From Actinoplanes regularis (GTDB lineage Bacteria > Actinomycetota > Actinomycetes > Mycobacteriales > Micromonosporaceae), in the NCBI RefSeq assembly GCF_900188005.1, contig NZ_FZNR01000001.1, forward strand, positions 62,001 to 126,000: a stretch of DNA of 64,000 bases. Direction: 5' to 3'. The position numbers and the translations under genes are program-made. The notes under the pieces were generated by a model, which was not told where the DNA came from, did no database searches, and was given only the letters and a program-made list of their open reading frames with translations. Positions 47,785 through 58,684 of this stretch are shown here, piece by piece (within the stretch, counting starts at the first letter, position 1; every line of letters starts with the position of its first letter).

Positions 47785-50700
47785 CCGTCCTCGAGGTCGC
47801 CCTCGGTCTCCAGGTAGAGCTGTTGGAGGGCGGCCAGGGTGTCCGGCTCCGGGGAGTCCCAGAGCTTGCGCTCGGCCGCCTCCAGCAGACGTTCGGTGAT
47901 GCCGTGCAGCGCCCAGGGGTTGGAGCGCTTCATGAACTCCTGATTCTCCGCGTCCAGCGCGTAGACCGCGGCGAGCTGCTCGTACATCCAGTCGGTGACC
48001 ACGCCGGCGGTCGCGTCGTACCCGAAGAGGTAGTCGACCGTGGCGGCCAGTTCGAAGGCGCCCTTGTAGCCGTGCCGCCGCATCGCGGCGATCCAGCGGG
48101 GGTTGACCACCCGGGCACGGAAGATCCGCGCGGTCTCCTCGGTCAGGCTGCGGGTCCGCGTCGCGTCCGGGTTGGTGGAATCGCCGATGTACGCGGCGGG
48201 CGCCTTCCCGGTGAGCGCGCGAACCGTGGCGATCATGCCGCCGTGGTACTGGAAGTAGTCGTCCGAGTCCGCGATGTCGTGCTCGCGGGTGTCGATGTTC
48301 TTGGCGGCGACGTCGATCCGCCGGTACGCGTTCTCCATGTCCCCGCGCGCCGGCACCCCGTCGAGGTCGCGCCCGTAGGCGAAGCCGCCCCACACCGCGT
48401 ACACCTCGGCCAGGTCGGCGTCGTCCCGCCAGTTCCGGCTGTCGATCAGCGGCAGGATGCCGGCGCCGTACGCCCCCGGCCGGGAACCGAAGATCCGCAT
48501 CGTGGCCCGCCGCCAGTCGCCGTGCCCGCCCGCGTCCCGCCGCGCGTGCTCGCGGACGTAGTTGTCCGGCTCGTCCAGCTCGGCGATCATCCGGAACGCG
48601 TCGTCGAGCATCGCGACCACGTGCGGGAAAGCGTCCCGGAAGAAGCCGGAGATGCGGACCGTCACGTCGATCCGGGGCCGGCCCAGCTCCGCGCGGGAGA
48701 TCGGCTCCAGGCCGGTGACCCGGCGCGACGCCGGGTCCCAGATCGGGCGGACCCCGATCAGCGCCAGCACCTCGGCGATGTCGTCACCGGCGGTCCGCAT
48801 CGCGCTGGTCCCCCAGGCGGAGAGGCCGACCGACCTGGGCCAGTCGCCGTAGTCCTGGCGGTAGCGCGCCAGCAGCGAGTCGGCCATCGCCTGGCCGGTC
48901 TCCCACGCCAGCGAGCTGGGGATCGCCTTCGGGTCGACCGAGTAGAAGTTACGGCCGGTGGGGAGCACGTTGATCAGGCCGCGCAGCGGGGAGCCGCTGG
49001 GCCCGGCCGGGACGTAGCCGCCGTCGAGCGCGTGCAGCACGTTCGTCAGCTCGTCGGTGGTCCGGCTCAGCCGCGGGACCACCTCGGTCGCGGCGAACGA
49101 GAGCACCCGCCGTACCGCCGAATCGGTTGACAAGGCTTCCGGGACGGAAGCCGGCCAGCCGGCTTCCTCCATCGCGGTGACCAGGGCGCGCGCCTCGGCC
49201 TCGATCTCATCGACCCGGGCGGCCGGCGCGTCCTCCTCGAGTCCGAGCGCCTCCCTGAGTCCCGGGAGCGCGGCCACCTCGCCCGCCCACATCTGCCGGG
49301 CCCGGAGCATCGCCAGGACCAGATTGATCCGGGCCTCGCCGGTCGGCGCCGAACCGAGCACGTGCAGCCCGTCCCGGATCTGCACATCCTTGACCTCGCA
49401 CAGCCAGCCGTCGATGTGCATGATGAAGTCGTCGAACTGCTCGTCGTCCGGCCGGTGGGCCTGCCCCAGATCGTGGTCCATCCTCGCGGCCTGGATCAGC
49501 GTCCAGATCTGCGCCCGGATGGCCGGCAGCTTCGCCGGGTCCAGGGCCGCGATGTTGGCGTGCTCGTCGAGCAACTGCTCCAGGCGGGCGATGTCCCCAT
49601 AGGACTCGGCCCGCGCCATCGGCGGGATCAGGTGGTCGACGAGGGTGGCGTGCGCCCGCCGCTTGGCCTGGGTCCCCTCCCCCGGGTCGTTGACCAGGAA
49701 CGGATAGATCAGCGGCAGGTCACCGAGCGCCGCGTCGGTCCCGTCGGACGCGGACATGCCCACGTTCTTGCCGGGCAGCCACTCCAGGTTGCCGTGCTTG
49801 CCCACGTGCACCACGGCGTGCGCGCCGAACTCGTCGGCCAGCCACCGGTACGCGGCCAGGTAGTGATGGCTCGGCGGCAGGTCCGGGTCGTGGTAGATGG
49901 CGACCGGGTTCGCCCCGAAACCGCGCGGCGGCTGCACCATCACCACGATGTTCTCGTCCCGGAGCGCGGCCAGCACGATGTCACCGTCGTGGGTGTAGAG
50001 CTCGCCGGGCGGCGGTCCCCAGTGCCGCTCCACGCTCTCCCGGAAGTCCTCGGGAAGCGTGGCGAACCACTGCCGGTAGCGGGCGCCCGGGATCCGGACC
50101 GGGTTCCCGGCCAGCTGCTCCTCGGTCAGCCAGTCCGGGTCCTGCCCGCCGGCCGCGATGAGCGTGTGGATCAGCCCGTCCCCGTCGTAGGAGCCGAAGT
50201 CCCCGATCCGGTAGCCGCGCTCGGCGAGCGCCGCGAGCAGGGCGACGGTCGAGGCCGGCGTGTCCAGGCCGACCGCGTTGCCGATCCGGGAGTGCTTGGT
50301 CGGATAGGCGGAGAGCATCAGCGCGATCCGGCGATCCGCGGGCGGGACGTGCCGCAGCCGGGCGTGCGCGACCGCGATCCCGGCCACCCGGGAGGCCCGC
50401 TCCGGGTCCGCCACGTACACCGAGAGACCATCGGGGTCGATCTCCTTGAACGAGAACGGCACCGTGATGATCCGCCCGTCGAACTCCGGGATCGCCACCT
50501 GCGTCGCCGCGTCCAGCGGCGTCAGCCCGTCGTCGCTGGCCTCCCAGGCCGCCCGCGAGCTGGTCAGGCAGAGGCCCTGCAGGATCGGCACGTCCAGGTC
50601 GGCCAGCACGCCGACGTCCCAGGCCTCGTCGTCGCCGCCCGCGCCCGCCGTGGCCGGACGGGTGCCGCCGGCCGCGAGCACGGTCACCACCAGCGCGTCC

Positions 50701-51311
50701 GCCTTGCGGAGCTCGGCGAGCAACTCCGGCGGCGCGGTCCGCAGCGACGCCGTGAAGATCGGCAGCGGGCGGGCGCCCTTGGCCTCGATCGCTCGGCAGA
50801 GCGCCTCGACGAACGCGGTGTTCCCGGCCATGTGGTGGGCGCGGTAGTAGAGAACCGCGACGGTCGCCTCGCCCCCGGGGCCCGCCGGGCGCGGGAGGAT
50901 GCCCCACTGCGGGCTCTCGACCGCCGGCGCGAAGCCGTTGCCGGTCAGCAGCACGGTGTCGGAGAGGAAGTCGTGCAGCGCGCTGAGATTCTCCGCGCCG
51001 CCCTGTGCGAGGTAGGTGTGCGCGTCCGCGGCGATGCCGGCCGGGACCGTGGAGAGCTTCATCAGGTCGGCGTCGGGCGCCATCTCGCCGCCCAGGACCA
51101 CCACCGGGACGTCCCCGGCGAGCAGCGTGTCCAGCCCCTCCTGGAAGGCCCGACGGCCGCCGAGGATGCGGACCACGACCAGCTCGACCCCGTCGAGCAG
51201 GGCCGGCAGGTCGGCGACCCCGGTGCGGGCGGGGTTGCCCAGCCGCCACGCCGAGCCGCTGGCTCGGGCGCTGAGCAGGTCCGTGTCGGACGTCGACAGC
51301 AGCAGAAACAC
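47778..51311 (-). CDS. cobN: Aerobic cobaltochelatase subunit CobN
   Basis: The 1177-residue large subunit inserts Co2+ into hydrogenobyrinic acid a,c-diamide together with CobS and CobT-like ATPases. Characteristic segments are LLSAYPTKHSRIGNAVGLDTP, HYLAAYRWLADEFGAHAVVHVGKHGNLEWLPGKNVGMSA, LPLIYPFLVNDPGEGTQAKRRAHA, GLINVLPTGRNFYSVDPKAIPSSLAWETG and WMYEQLAAVYALDAENQEFMKRSNPWALHGI. I chose GTG at 51311, which follows GAGGGGGAG and lies downstream of the cobalamin riboswitch; codons further upstream would run into the aptamer. CobST is not in the window. Confidence 0.95.
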   Translation of the reverse strand: MFLLLSTSDTDLLSARASGSAWRLGNPARTGVADLPALLDGVELVVVRILGGRRAFQEGLDTLLAGDVPVVVLGGEMAPDADLMKLSTVPAGIAADAHTYLAQGGAENLSALHDFLSDTVLLTGNGFAPAVESPQWGILPRPAGPGGEATVAVLYYRAHHMAGNTAFVEALCRAIEAKGARPLPIFTASLRTAPPELLAELRKADALVVTVLAAGGTRPATAGAGGDDEAWDVGVLADLDVPILQGLCLTSSRAAWEASDDGLTPLDAATQVAIPEFDGRIITVPFSFKEIDPDGLSVYVADPERASRVAGIAVAHARLRHVPPADRRIALMLSAYPTKHSRIGNAVGLDTPASTVALLAALAERGYRIGDFGSYDGDGLIHTLIAAGGQDPDWLTEEQLAGNPVRIPGARYRQWFATLPEDFRESVERHWGPPPGELYTHDGDIVLAALRDENIVVMVQPPRGFGANPVAIYHDPDLPPSHHYLAAYRWLADEFGAHAVVHVGKHGNLEWLPGKNVGMSASDGTDAALGDLPLIYPFLVNDPGEGTQAKRRAHATLVDHLIPPMARAESYGDIARLEQLLDEHANIAALDPAKLPAIRAQIWTLIQAARMDHDLGQAHRPDDEQFDDFIMHIDGWLCEVKDVQIRDGLHVLGSAPTGEARINLVLAMLRARQMWAGEVAALPGLREALGLEEDAPAARVDEIEAEARALVTAMEEAGWPASVPEALSTDSAVRRVLSFAATEVVPRLSRTTDELTNVLHALDGGYVPAGPSGSPLRGLINVLPTGRNFYSVDPKAIPSSLAWETGQAMADSLLARYRQDYGDWPRSVGLSAWGTSAMRTAGDDIAEVLALIGVRPIWDPASRRVTGLEPISRAELGRPRIDVTVRISGFFRDAFPHVVAMLDDAFRMIAELDEPDNYVREHARRDAGGHGDWRRATMRIFGSRPGAYGAGILPLIDSRNWRDDADLAEVYAVWGGFAYGRDLDGVPARGDMENAYRRIDVAAKNIDTREHDIADSDDYFQYHGGMIATVRALTGKAPAAYIGDSTNPDATRTRSLTEETARIFRARVVNPRWIAAMRRHGYKGAFELAATVDYLFGYDATAGVVTDWMYEQLAAVYALDAENQEFMKRSNPWALHGITERLLEAAERKLWDSPEPDTLAALQQLYLETEGDLEDGQ

Positions 51312-51334
51312 GCGCGCGCTCCCCCTCGGGGTCC

Positions 51335-51470
51335 GCGCCCCGGGTAGTAGAGATGAACGGCGACCGGAGTTCCTGGCTCCCGGGCTTGCTGCCCGGTGAC
51401 AGTGGCGGGACCGCGCCGGATTCGCACCGGCTTCCTCCACGGCGTCGCCGCCGAAAATTCACTTGTTGCG
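51335..51470 (-). promoter_or_regulatory. Cobalamin riboswitch upstream of cobN
   Basis: The minus strand shows the B12-box context GGAGGAAGCCGGTGCGAATC followed by CGGCGCGGTCCCGCCACTGT, then a GCCCGGGAGCC-type arm. These are the core landmarks of the adenosylcobalamin aptamer. It ends shortly before the cobN GTG. Binding of cobalamin would shut off cobN. No second copy precedes the divergent cobG operon. Confidence 0.92.
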
Positions 51471-51563
51471 CCACACGCTACTGGACGTGTCGAGGGCTCC
51501 CGATTGTGACGCTGCTGACCCGAGGATGCGGTTCCGTCGTCGGTCGCCCGTAGTATCCGGGCC

Positions 51564-52787
51564 GTGACCCCCCTCCGCCGGTCCGACACCGACGCCTGCC
51601 CTGGAGCGCTGCGGCTGCACGCCGCCGCCGACGGGTTGCTGGCGCGGGTCCGGCTGCCCGGCGGGCTGCTGACCGGTGCCGGGCTGCGGTCGCTGCGCGA
51701 GCTCGCCGAGTCCTTCGGGGACGGTCGCCTGGAGCTGACCTCGCGAGCGAATCTGCAGCTGAGGGCGGTCCAGGCGGAGCACGCGGCGGCCTTGGCGGCC
51801 GGCTTGCGCGCCGCCGGGCTGCTGCCGTCGGAGACCCATGATCCGGTACGGAACATCGCCGCCCCGCCGCTCGCCGACGATGAGGTACGTCGATTGGTCG
51901 GCGCCCTGGACACCGCGATCTGCGCCGATCCCGGGCTGGCCGCGTTGCCGGGAAAGTTCCTTTTCGCGATCGGCCCCGTGCCCCTCGCCGCGGATGTCGC
52001 CGCGCTGCCCCAGGACCGGGACGGGTCGTTCGCGCTCCGGTTCGGCGGTCAGGACACGGGGCTGCGGGTCGGCGCCACGGCGGTGATCGGCGCGTTGCTG
52101 GCGAGCGCGCACGCCTTCCTCGCCGAGCGGGAGGCGCAGCGGACCGGCGGGGCGGCCGCGTGGCGGCTGCGCGAGTTGACGGACGGGCCGGCGCGCGTCT
52201 CGGCCCGGGTCGCGCGGGCGCTCGGCGTCACGCCGGCGGCGGTACCGGCGGCGACGCCGGTCGAGGTCGTGGACCCGGCCGACCTGATCGGCGTGGTGAC
52301 CGGAAACGGTCAGTTCGCGGCGGGGGCGCTCGTGCCGTTGGGGCGGCTCGAGGGCGTACCGGCGAGAGTTCTGGAGGACGCGGAGCGTCTGGTCGTCACG
52401 CCCTGGCGTGGCGTCCTGGTGGCCGGCCTCACCGCGGCCGCCGCAGCGACCTGGACCGACCGGATGGCCGCGGTGGGCCTGGTGGTGGCCGCGGGCTCAC
52501 GCTGGACCGGGGTCAGCGCGTGCGCGGGACGTCCGGGCTGCGCGAAGTCGCTGGCCGACGTCCGCGCGGACGCGGACGCGGCGACGCGCTTCAGCGACGG
52601 CCTGCCGGTGCACTGGGTGGGCTGCGAGCGGGCGTGCGGGAGTCCGGCCGGCACGCACATCCGGGTCGAGGCGACCGGGTCGGGCTACACCGTCACTCGC
52701 CGGGGCGATGGGGCAGTGACCGAAAATGCACAGCCGGTTCCGGTGCCGGCGCTGGGTGACGTAGTGGTGGGGGCGAGGAGAACCTGA
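51564..52787 (+). CDS. cobG: Precorrin-3B synthase CobG
   Basis: The 407-residue protein of the nitrite/sulfite-reductase-like fold has a first half-domain [52 protein letters not shown]. The Fe-S/iron ligands lie near the end: [21 protein letters not shown] and [16 protein letters not shown]. CobG hydroxylates precorrin-3A and forms the gamma-lactone, the O2-dependent step of the aerobic pathway. GTG at 51564 starts the gene. Its stop overlaps cobH by one base (TGATG). Confidence 0.92.
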   Translation: MTPLRRSDTDACPGALRLHAAADGLLARVRLPGGLLTGAGLRSLRELAESFGDGRLELTSRANLQLRAVQAEHAAALAAGLRAAGLLPSETHDPVRNIAAPPLADDEVRRLVGALDTAICADPGLAALPGKFLFAIGPVPLAADVAALPQDRDGSFALRFGGQDTGLRVGATAVIGALLASAHAFLAEREAQRTGGAAAWRLRELTDGPARVSARVARALGVTPAAVPAATPVEVVDPADLIGVVTGNGQFAAGALVPLGRLEGVPARVLEDAERLVVTPWRGVLVAGLTAAAAATWTDRMAAVGLVVAAGSRWTGVSACAGRPGCAKSLADVRADADAATRFSDGLPVHWVGCERACGSPAGTHIRVEATGSGYTVTRRGDGAVTENAQPVPVPALGDVVVGARRT

Positions 52788-53404
52788 TGGAGTACGAACG
52801 CGACGGCGCGGAGATCTACCGGCAGTCGTTCGCCACCATCCGGGCCGAGGCCGAGCTGGACGGGCTGCCCGAGGACGTCGCGCGCGTGGTGGTGCGGATG
52901 ATCCACGCCTGCGGCATGGTCGATCTGGTGCGGGACGTGCGGTTCAGCCCGGGAGTGGCGACCGCGGCTCGCAAGGCGCTGCTCGGCGGCGCCCCGATCC
53001 TCTGCGACGCGCAGATGGTGGCCTCCGGGGTGACCCGCTCGCGGCTGCCCGCCGGCAACGAGGTGGTCTGCACGCTGCGGGACCCGGGCGTACCGGAGCT
53101 CGCCGCCCGGCTCGGGAACACCCGCAGCGCGGCGGCGATCCAGTTGTGGGGTGATCGCCTCGATGGCGCGGTCGTCGCGATCGGCAACGCGCCGACCGCC
53201 CTCTTCCGCCTCCTGGAACTGGTCGCCGCGGGTGCGCCGCGACCCGCCGCGGTGCTCGGCATCCCGGTCGGATTCATCGGGGCGGCCGAGTCCAAGGAGG
53301 CGCTGGCCGAATCCGGGCTGGAATATCTGATCGTGCGCGGGCGGCGGGGCGGCAGCGCGATGACCGCGGCCGCGGTGAACGCCCTGGCCTCGGAAACCGA
53401 GTGA
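52787..53404 (+). CDS. cobH: Precorrin-8X methylmutase CobH
   Basis: The 205-residue protein has [49 protein letters not shown]; the His in MIHACGM is the catalytic acid. [30 protein letters not shown] and [16 protein letters not shown] follow. It moves the C11 methyl to C12, giving hydrogenobyrinic acid. It is tightly coupled to cobG and lies 16 bp before cobIJ. Confidence 0.95.
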   Translation: MEYERDGAEIYRQSFATIRAEAELDGLPEDVARVVVRMIHACGMVDLVRDVRFSPGVATAARKALLGGAPILCDAQMVASGVTRSRLPAGNEVVCTLRDPGVPELAARLGNTRSAAAIQLWGDRLDGAVVAIGNAPTALFRLLELVAAGAPRPAAVLGIPVGFIGAAESKEALAESGLEYLIVRGRRGGSAMTAAAVNALASETE

Positions 53405-53420
53405 AGCGGAACTGAAAACG

Positions 53421-54932
53421 ATGACGAACGACGTGGTTCCCGGGCGGCTCTACGGTGTCGGGCTCGGGCCCGGCGACCCGGAGCTGGTCACGGTCAAGGC
53501 GGCCCGGCTGATCGAGGCGGCCGACGTGGTCGCCTATCACGCGGCGGGGCACGGGCGCAGCAACGCCCGCGCGATCGCCGCCGGCTATCTGCGGGACGGG
53601 CAGCTCGAGGAGGCCCTGATCTACCCGGTGACCACCGGGACCACCGACCACCCGGGCGGCTACCAGGGCGCGATCGACGAGTTCTACGAACAGGCCGCGG
53701 CCCGGCTCGCCGCGCACCTGGACGCCGGGCGGAACGTGGTGGTGCTGGCCGAGGGCGACCCGTTCTTCTACGGGTCGTACATGCACATGCACAAGCGGCT
53801 CGCACATCGCTACGAGACCACCGTCGTTCCCGGCGTGACCTCGGTCAGCGCCGCCGCGGCGGTGCTCGGGCGGCCGCTGATGGAACGCGACGAGGTGCTC
53901 ACCGTGCTGCCCGGGACGCTGCCGCCGGACGAGCTGGCGCACCGGCTCGCGGCGACCGACTCGGCCGCCGTGATGAAGCTGGGCCGGACCTTCGACGGGG
54001 TGCGATCGGCCCTGGAGCGGGCCGGCCGGCTCGACGACGCGTTCTACGTGGAGCGGGCGACGATGGCCGCGGAGCGGGTCGGCCGGCTGAGCGAGGTGGA
54101 TCCGGCGTCCGTGCCGTACTTCTCGATGGCTCTGCTGCCGAGCCCGGCGGCGACGGCGTTCATGACGGGGACCGCCGAGCCGCGAGCCGGCGGCGTGACC
54201 GTGGTCGGGCTCGGCCCCGGCGCCGGCGAGTGGCTGACCCCGGAGGCGAGAAGGGCGCTGGCCGAGGCGGACGACGTCGTCGGATATCAGACCTATGTGG
54301 ATCGGGTGCCGATCGGTCCGCGGCAGCGCCGGCACGCCTCGGACAACCGGGTCGAGGCGGAGCGGGCCGCGTTCGCGCTGGACCTGGCGAAGCGGGGCCG
54401 CCGGGTCGCGGTGGTCTCCTCCGGTGATCCGGGCGTCTTCGCGATGGCCGCCGCCGTGCTGGAGGTGGCCGAGGACCCGCAGTGGAAGGACGTCCCGGTG
54501 CGGATCGTGCCGGGCCTGACCGCGGCGCAGGCGGTGGCGAGCCGGGTGGGCGCACCGCTGGGGCACGACTTCTGCGTCGTGTCGCTCTCCGACCGGCTCA
54601 AGCCGTGGCCGGTGATCGAGACCCGGCTGGCCGGCGCGGCCGCCGCGGACCTGGTCATCGCGATCTACAACCCGGCCTCGAAGACCCGCAGGGAGCAATT
54701 GGTCCGCGCCCGGGAACTGCTGCTGGAGCACCGCGCGGCGAGCACGCCGGTGGTCGTCGGGCGGGACGTCGGTGGCCCGGAGGAGTCGGTGCGGGTCACC
54801 ACGCTGGGTGAGCTCGATCCGGCGACGGTCGACATGCGGTGCCTGCTGATCGTCGGATCGTCCCAGACCAAGGCCGTGACCAGGGGAAACGGCGACGCGT
54901 TCGTCTTTACCCCGCGGCACTATCCGGGCTGA
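53421..54932 (+). CDS. cobIJ: Bifunctional precorrin-2 C20- / precorrin-3B C17-methyltransferase (CobI-CobJ)
   Basis: The 503-residue protein fuses two SAM-dependent tetrapyrrole methylases. Residues 1-245 are CobI: RLYGVGLGPGDPELVTVKAARLI, VVVLAEGDPFFYGSYMHM, VVPGVTSVSAAAAVLGRPL. Residues about 255-503 are CobJ: GVTVVGLGPGAGEWLTPEARRAL, VAVVSSGDPGVFAMAAAVLEVA, IVPGLTAAQAVASRVGAPLGHDFCVVSLSDRLKPW, IAIYNPASKTRREQL. It carries out two methylations on either side of CobG. The fusion is common in actinobacteria. Confidence 0.95.
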   Translation: MTNDVVPGRLYGVGLGPGDPELVTVKAARLIEAADVVAYHAAGHGRSNARAIAAGYLRDGQLEEALIYPVTTGTTDHPGGYQGAIDEFYEQAAARLAAHLDAGRNVVVLAEGDPFFYGSYMHMHKRLAHRYETTVVPGVTSVSAAAAVLGRPLMERDEVLTVLPGTLPPDELAHRLAATDSAAVMKLGRTFDGVRSALERAGRLDDAFYVERATMAAERVGRLSEVDPASVPYFSMALLPSPAATAFMTGTAEPRAGGVTVVGLGPGAGEWLTPEARRALAEADDVVGYQTYVDRVPIGPRQRRHASDNRVEAERAAFALDLAKRGRRVAVVSSGDPGVFAMAAAVLEVAEDPQWKDVPVRIVPGLTAAQAVASRVGAPLGHDFCVVSLSDRLKPWPVIETRLAGAAAADLVIAIYNPASKTRREQLVRARELLLEHRAASTPVVVGRDVGGPEESVRVTTLGELDPATVDMRCLLIVGSSQTKAVTRGNGDAFVFTPRHYPG

Positions 54933-55049
54933 GGGCGCTCCACGCTCCCGAATTGCAACGAAGGGCAACCGCACTGACCTGCTACCGACGTCCGTCGCGC
55001 CGAACTGAAGGGGGACACCGAACAGCAACCTTGTGGAGGACTCCTAGAC

Positions 55050-56819
55050 ATGGGCTTCGCCGGTCGACGCGCAACCATCCTGGTCTCTTCACTCCTCTGC
55101 TCGGTTCTCCTCTCGCCCGTTGTCGCGACCGCCGCGGTGCGGACCGCCCCGACGACGGCGAAGAAGAAGGCCGCCGCGGTGCACGTGGCCCCGGTGCCGG
55201 CCAAGAAGAAGACCGTCAGCACGGGGAAGGCGGCGGCCAAGAAGACGGTCGCCAAGGCCCCGGCCAAGAAGGTTGTCAAGGCCCCGGCCAAGAAGGTTGT
55301 CAAGGCCCCGGCCAAGAAGGTTGTCAAGGCCCCGGCCAAGAAGGTTGTCAAGGCCCCGGTGAAGAAGGTCGTCAAGGCGGCGCCGAAGAAGGTCGTCAAG
55401 GCACCGGTGAAGAAGGTCGTCCGCGCCACCGCGGTGAAGACGACCTCCGTGCCGACCCGGGCGAGCCGCCTGGCCCTGGTGAAGACCGCCAAGTCGATCA
55501 ACTACTACCCCTCGGACGCCGGCTGGTCGGCGATGTGGACCAACTTCAACGCCGCGAAGATCGAGGCGGACCTGACCAAGGCGAAGGCCCTGGGCGCCGA
55601 CAACGTCCGGGTGATCGTCTTCCCGACCTCGTTCGGCTTCCCGAAGCCGAAGGCCGACTACACGGCGAACCTGGCCAAGTTCATCAGCATCGCGGACGCC
55701 AGGGGCATGACCGTCCGGCTGACCCTCTTCGACTGGTGGGCGGGGTACTACGACACGGCCGGCAGTGTGGCGTGGGCCAAGTCGCTGCTCACGCCGTACG
55801 CGAACGACCGGCGGGTGCTCTCGGTCGAGGTGCAGAACGAGTTCGACGCGACCAACACGCAGGCCGTCGCCTGGGCCAAGAAGGTGATTCCCGGCCTGCG
55901 GGCGGCCGTGCCGACGATGCCGCTGACCCTGTCGGTCTCCGGCACGGCCGGGATCGCCGGGCTGAGCCAAATTCGCACCGCCTTTGCCGCCACTCCGCTG
56001 GACTACCTGGACTTCCACTTCTACGGCAACTCCGAGCGGGCGCTCACGGAGATCCGCAAGGCGCAGGCGGCGGCCGGTTCCCTCCCCATCGTCATCGGCG
56101 AGACCGGGCTGAGCACGGCTGGCGCCGACAGCGAGGGTGACCAGGCCGCGTTCCTGGCCCGGGTGTTCGCGGCGGCCCGGGCCGCCAAGGTCGGCTCGGT
56201 GTCCCCGTGGACCCTCTACGACTTCAGCAACGGTGCGATCCCGTCGAACTCGGCGGTCTCCAAGATCCCCGCGCAGTACAAGTTCGGCCTGTACCGGGCG
56301 GACGGCTCGGCGAAGCCGGCGGTGAACGTGGTGAAGGCGTACTGGGCCGGTCAGGCGCTCAGCAACAACGTGCTCGACCTGGGCTTCGAGGTGAGTAACG
56401 GCAACTCGCCGTGGAGGCCGTACCTCTCCGAGCGGGGTTCCGCCGTGCGTGTCACCGGCAACGCCCGCACCGGCACCGGGTCGGTGTCGTTCTCCGACAC
56501 CCGCCGGAACGGCACCGACCTGCCGTCGCTGCGGATCGCTCCGATCACTCCGGTTCAGCCGGGTGCGAAGTGGCACGCCGAGGCCTGGGCCAAAGGCAAG
56601 AACGTGACCGGCACCAACCAGATCGCGCTGAGCTGGTTCGACGCGAACAACAAGTGGCTGGGCCAGGCCCAGTCGAAGCAGGTGGCCGCCGGCACCACCG
56701 GCTGGATCCGGTTGACCGTGGACGCGACCGCCCCGGCCGGTGCCGCCAGCGTGCAGCTTCACCTCAAGTCGGGCGACAACAAGGGCACCGTCTGGTTCGA
56801 CGATGTAGTGCTTTCCTGA
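55050..56819 (+). CDS. Secreted cellulase-family glycoside hydrolase with Lys/Ala repeat linker and C-terminal CBM
   Basis: The 589-residue protein has a Sec signal (ATILVSSLLCSVLLSPVVATAA). Residues about 30-135 are a Lys/Ala/Pro/Val repeat region, PAKKVVKA and variants. A TIM-barrel hydrolase (about 145-430) of GH5/cellulase type follows, with probable acid/base E in LSVEVQNEFDATN and nucleophile E in IVIGETGLS. The last about 160 residues are a beta-sandwich carbohydrate module (WHAEAWAKGKNVTGTNQIALSWFD...VWFDDVVLS). The linker resembles histone-H1/HupS tails, unusual in an exported enzyme; it may bind acidic wall polymers. GGAGGACTCC precedes the ATG. Confidence 0.85.
   Translation: MGFAGRRATILVSSLLCSVLLSPVVATAAVRTAPTTAKKKAAAVHVAPVPAKKKTVSTGKAAAKKTVAKAPAKKVVKAPAKKVVKAPAKKVVKAPAKKVVKAPVKKVVKAAPKKVVKAPVKKVVRATAVKTTSVPTRASRLALVKTAKSINYYPSDAGWSAMWTNFNAAKIEADLTKAKALGADNVRVIVFPTSFGFPKPKADYTANLAKFISIADARGMTVRLTLFDWWAGYYDTAGSVAWAKSLLTPYANDRRVLSVEVQNEFDATNTQAVAWAKKVIPGLRAAVPTMPLTLSVSGTAGIAGLSQIRTAFAATPLDYLDFHFYGNSERALTEIRKAQAAAGSLPIVIGETGLSTAGADSEGDQAAFLARVFAAARAAKVGSVSPWTLYDFSNGAIPSNSAVSKIPAQYKFGLYRADGSAKPAVNVVKAYWAGQALSNNVLDLGFEVSNGNSPWRPYLSERGSAVRVTGNARTGTGSVSFSDTRRNGTDLPSLRIAPITPVQPGAKWHAEAWAKGKNVTGTNQIALSWFDANNKWLGQAQSKQVAAGTTGWIRLTVDATAPAGAASVQLHLKSGDNKGTVWFDDVVLS
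55254..55349 (+). repeat. Four perfect 24-bp in-frame repeats in the glycosidase linker
   Basis: The unit AAGGCCCCGGCCAAGAAGG plus TTGTC occurs four times without a mismatch and encodes KAPAKKVV. Diverged units continue to about 55430. Perfect synonymous identity implies recent expansion. Confidence 0.88.
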
Positions 56820-57049
56820 CCGATTCCGATCCGCGTGCCGCCGGCCGATCAGGCCGGCGGCATTGCGCTGTCAATGGCCGATCAGGCCGGCGGCACCGCA
56901 CTGTCAATGGCCGATCGGTCAGATCCGGATCGGTGTAACGGTCTCGCACCCGAGCGAGACCCGGGTCTGCACTTCTCGCTCGACAACATTTCCCTCACGT
57001 TGCTCGGCATCCTCCAGAGGCCGGGCACCTAACGAGGGAGACGCACTTG
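56818..57049. repeat. Gap with a fragment of the downstream glycosyltransferase gene and a 33-nt repeat
   Basis: 56818-56862 matches two separate parts of the 3' region of the glycosyltransferase gene at 58656: CTGACCGATTCCGATCCGC (as at 58689-58707) joined to GATCCGCGTGCCGCCGGCC (as at 58753-58771). The join falls at the shared GATCCGC. A 33-nt unit starting GGCCGATCAGGCCGGCGGCA follows twice (56843-56875, 56876-56908), with a partial third. A hairpin GGTCTCGC/GCGAGACC lies at 56940-56961 and probably terminates the glycosidase transcript. Confidence 0.75.
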
Positions 57050-58546
<1,497 letters not shown>

Positions 58547-58565
58547 CCCTGATTACGGCACACCC

Positions 58566-58594
58566 GCCGCGCGACGCGTCCTGCGTCGCGCGGC
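58566..58594. terminator. Terminator between the protease and glycosyltransferase genes
   Basis: A perfect 12-bp stem, GCCGCGCGACGC/GCGTCGCGCGGC, with loop GTCCT lies 20 bp after the protease stop. Confidence 0.78.
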
Positions 58595-58609
58595 GTCGTG
58601 CTGTCCGTG

Positions 58610-58684
58610 CCCGGTCCCACCTCGCTCCGGGCGACGACAGGGACGCGGCCCGGTCTCATCTCGCTCCGGGTGTCGACAGGGACG
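58610..58684. repeat. 39-nt duplication of the 3' end of the glycosyltransferase gene
   Basis: Two 36-nt segments (58610-58645 and 58649-58684) share CTCGCTCCGGG, GACAGGGACG and most other positions, at a 39-nt period. The right one is the gene's own end (codons for STPGAR plus the stop at 58656-58658). In the left one the stop equivalent is mutated. Confidence 0.8.

Noticed and set aside
54933..55049. A second riboswitch before the glycosidase
   Set aside because: GGGCAACC and a small CGACG/CGTCG hairpin are present, but the GEMM core ACGCAAAGCC and any recognisable ydaO-type core are absent.
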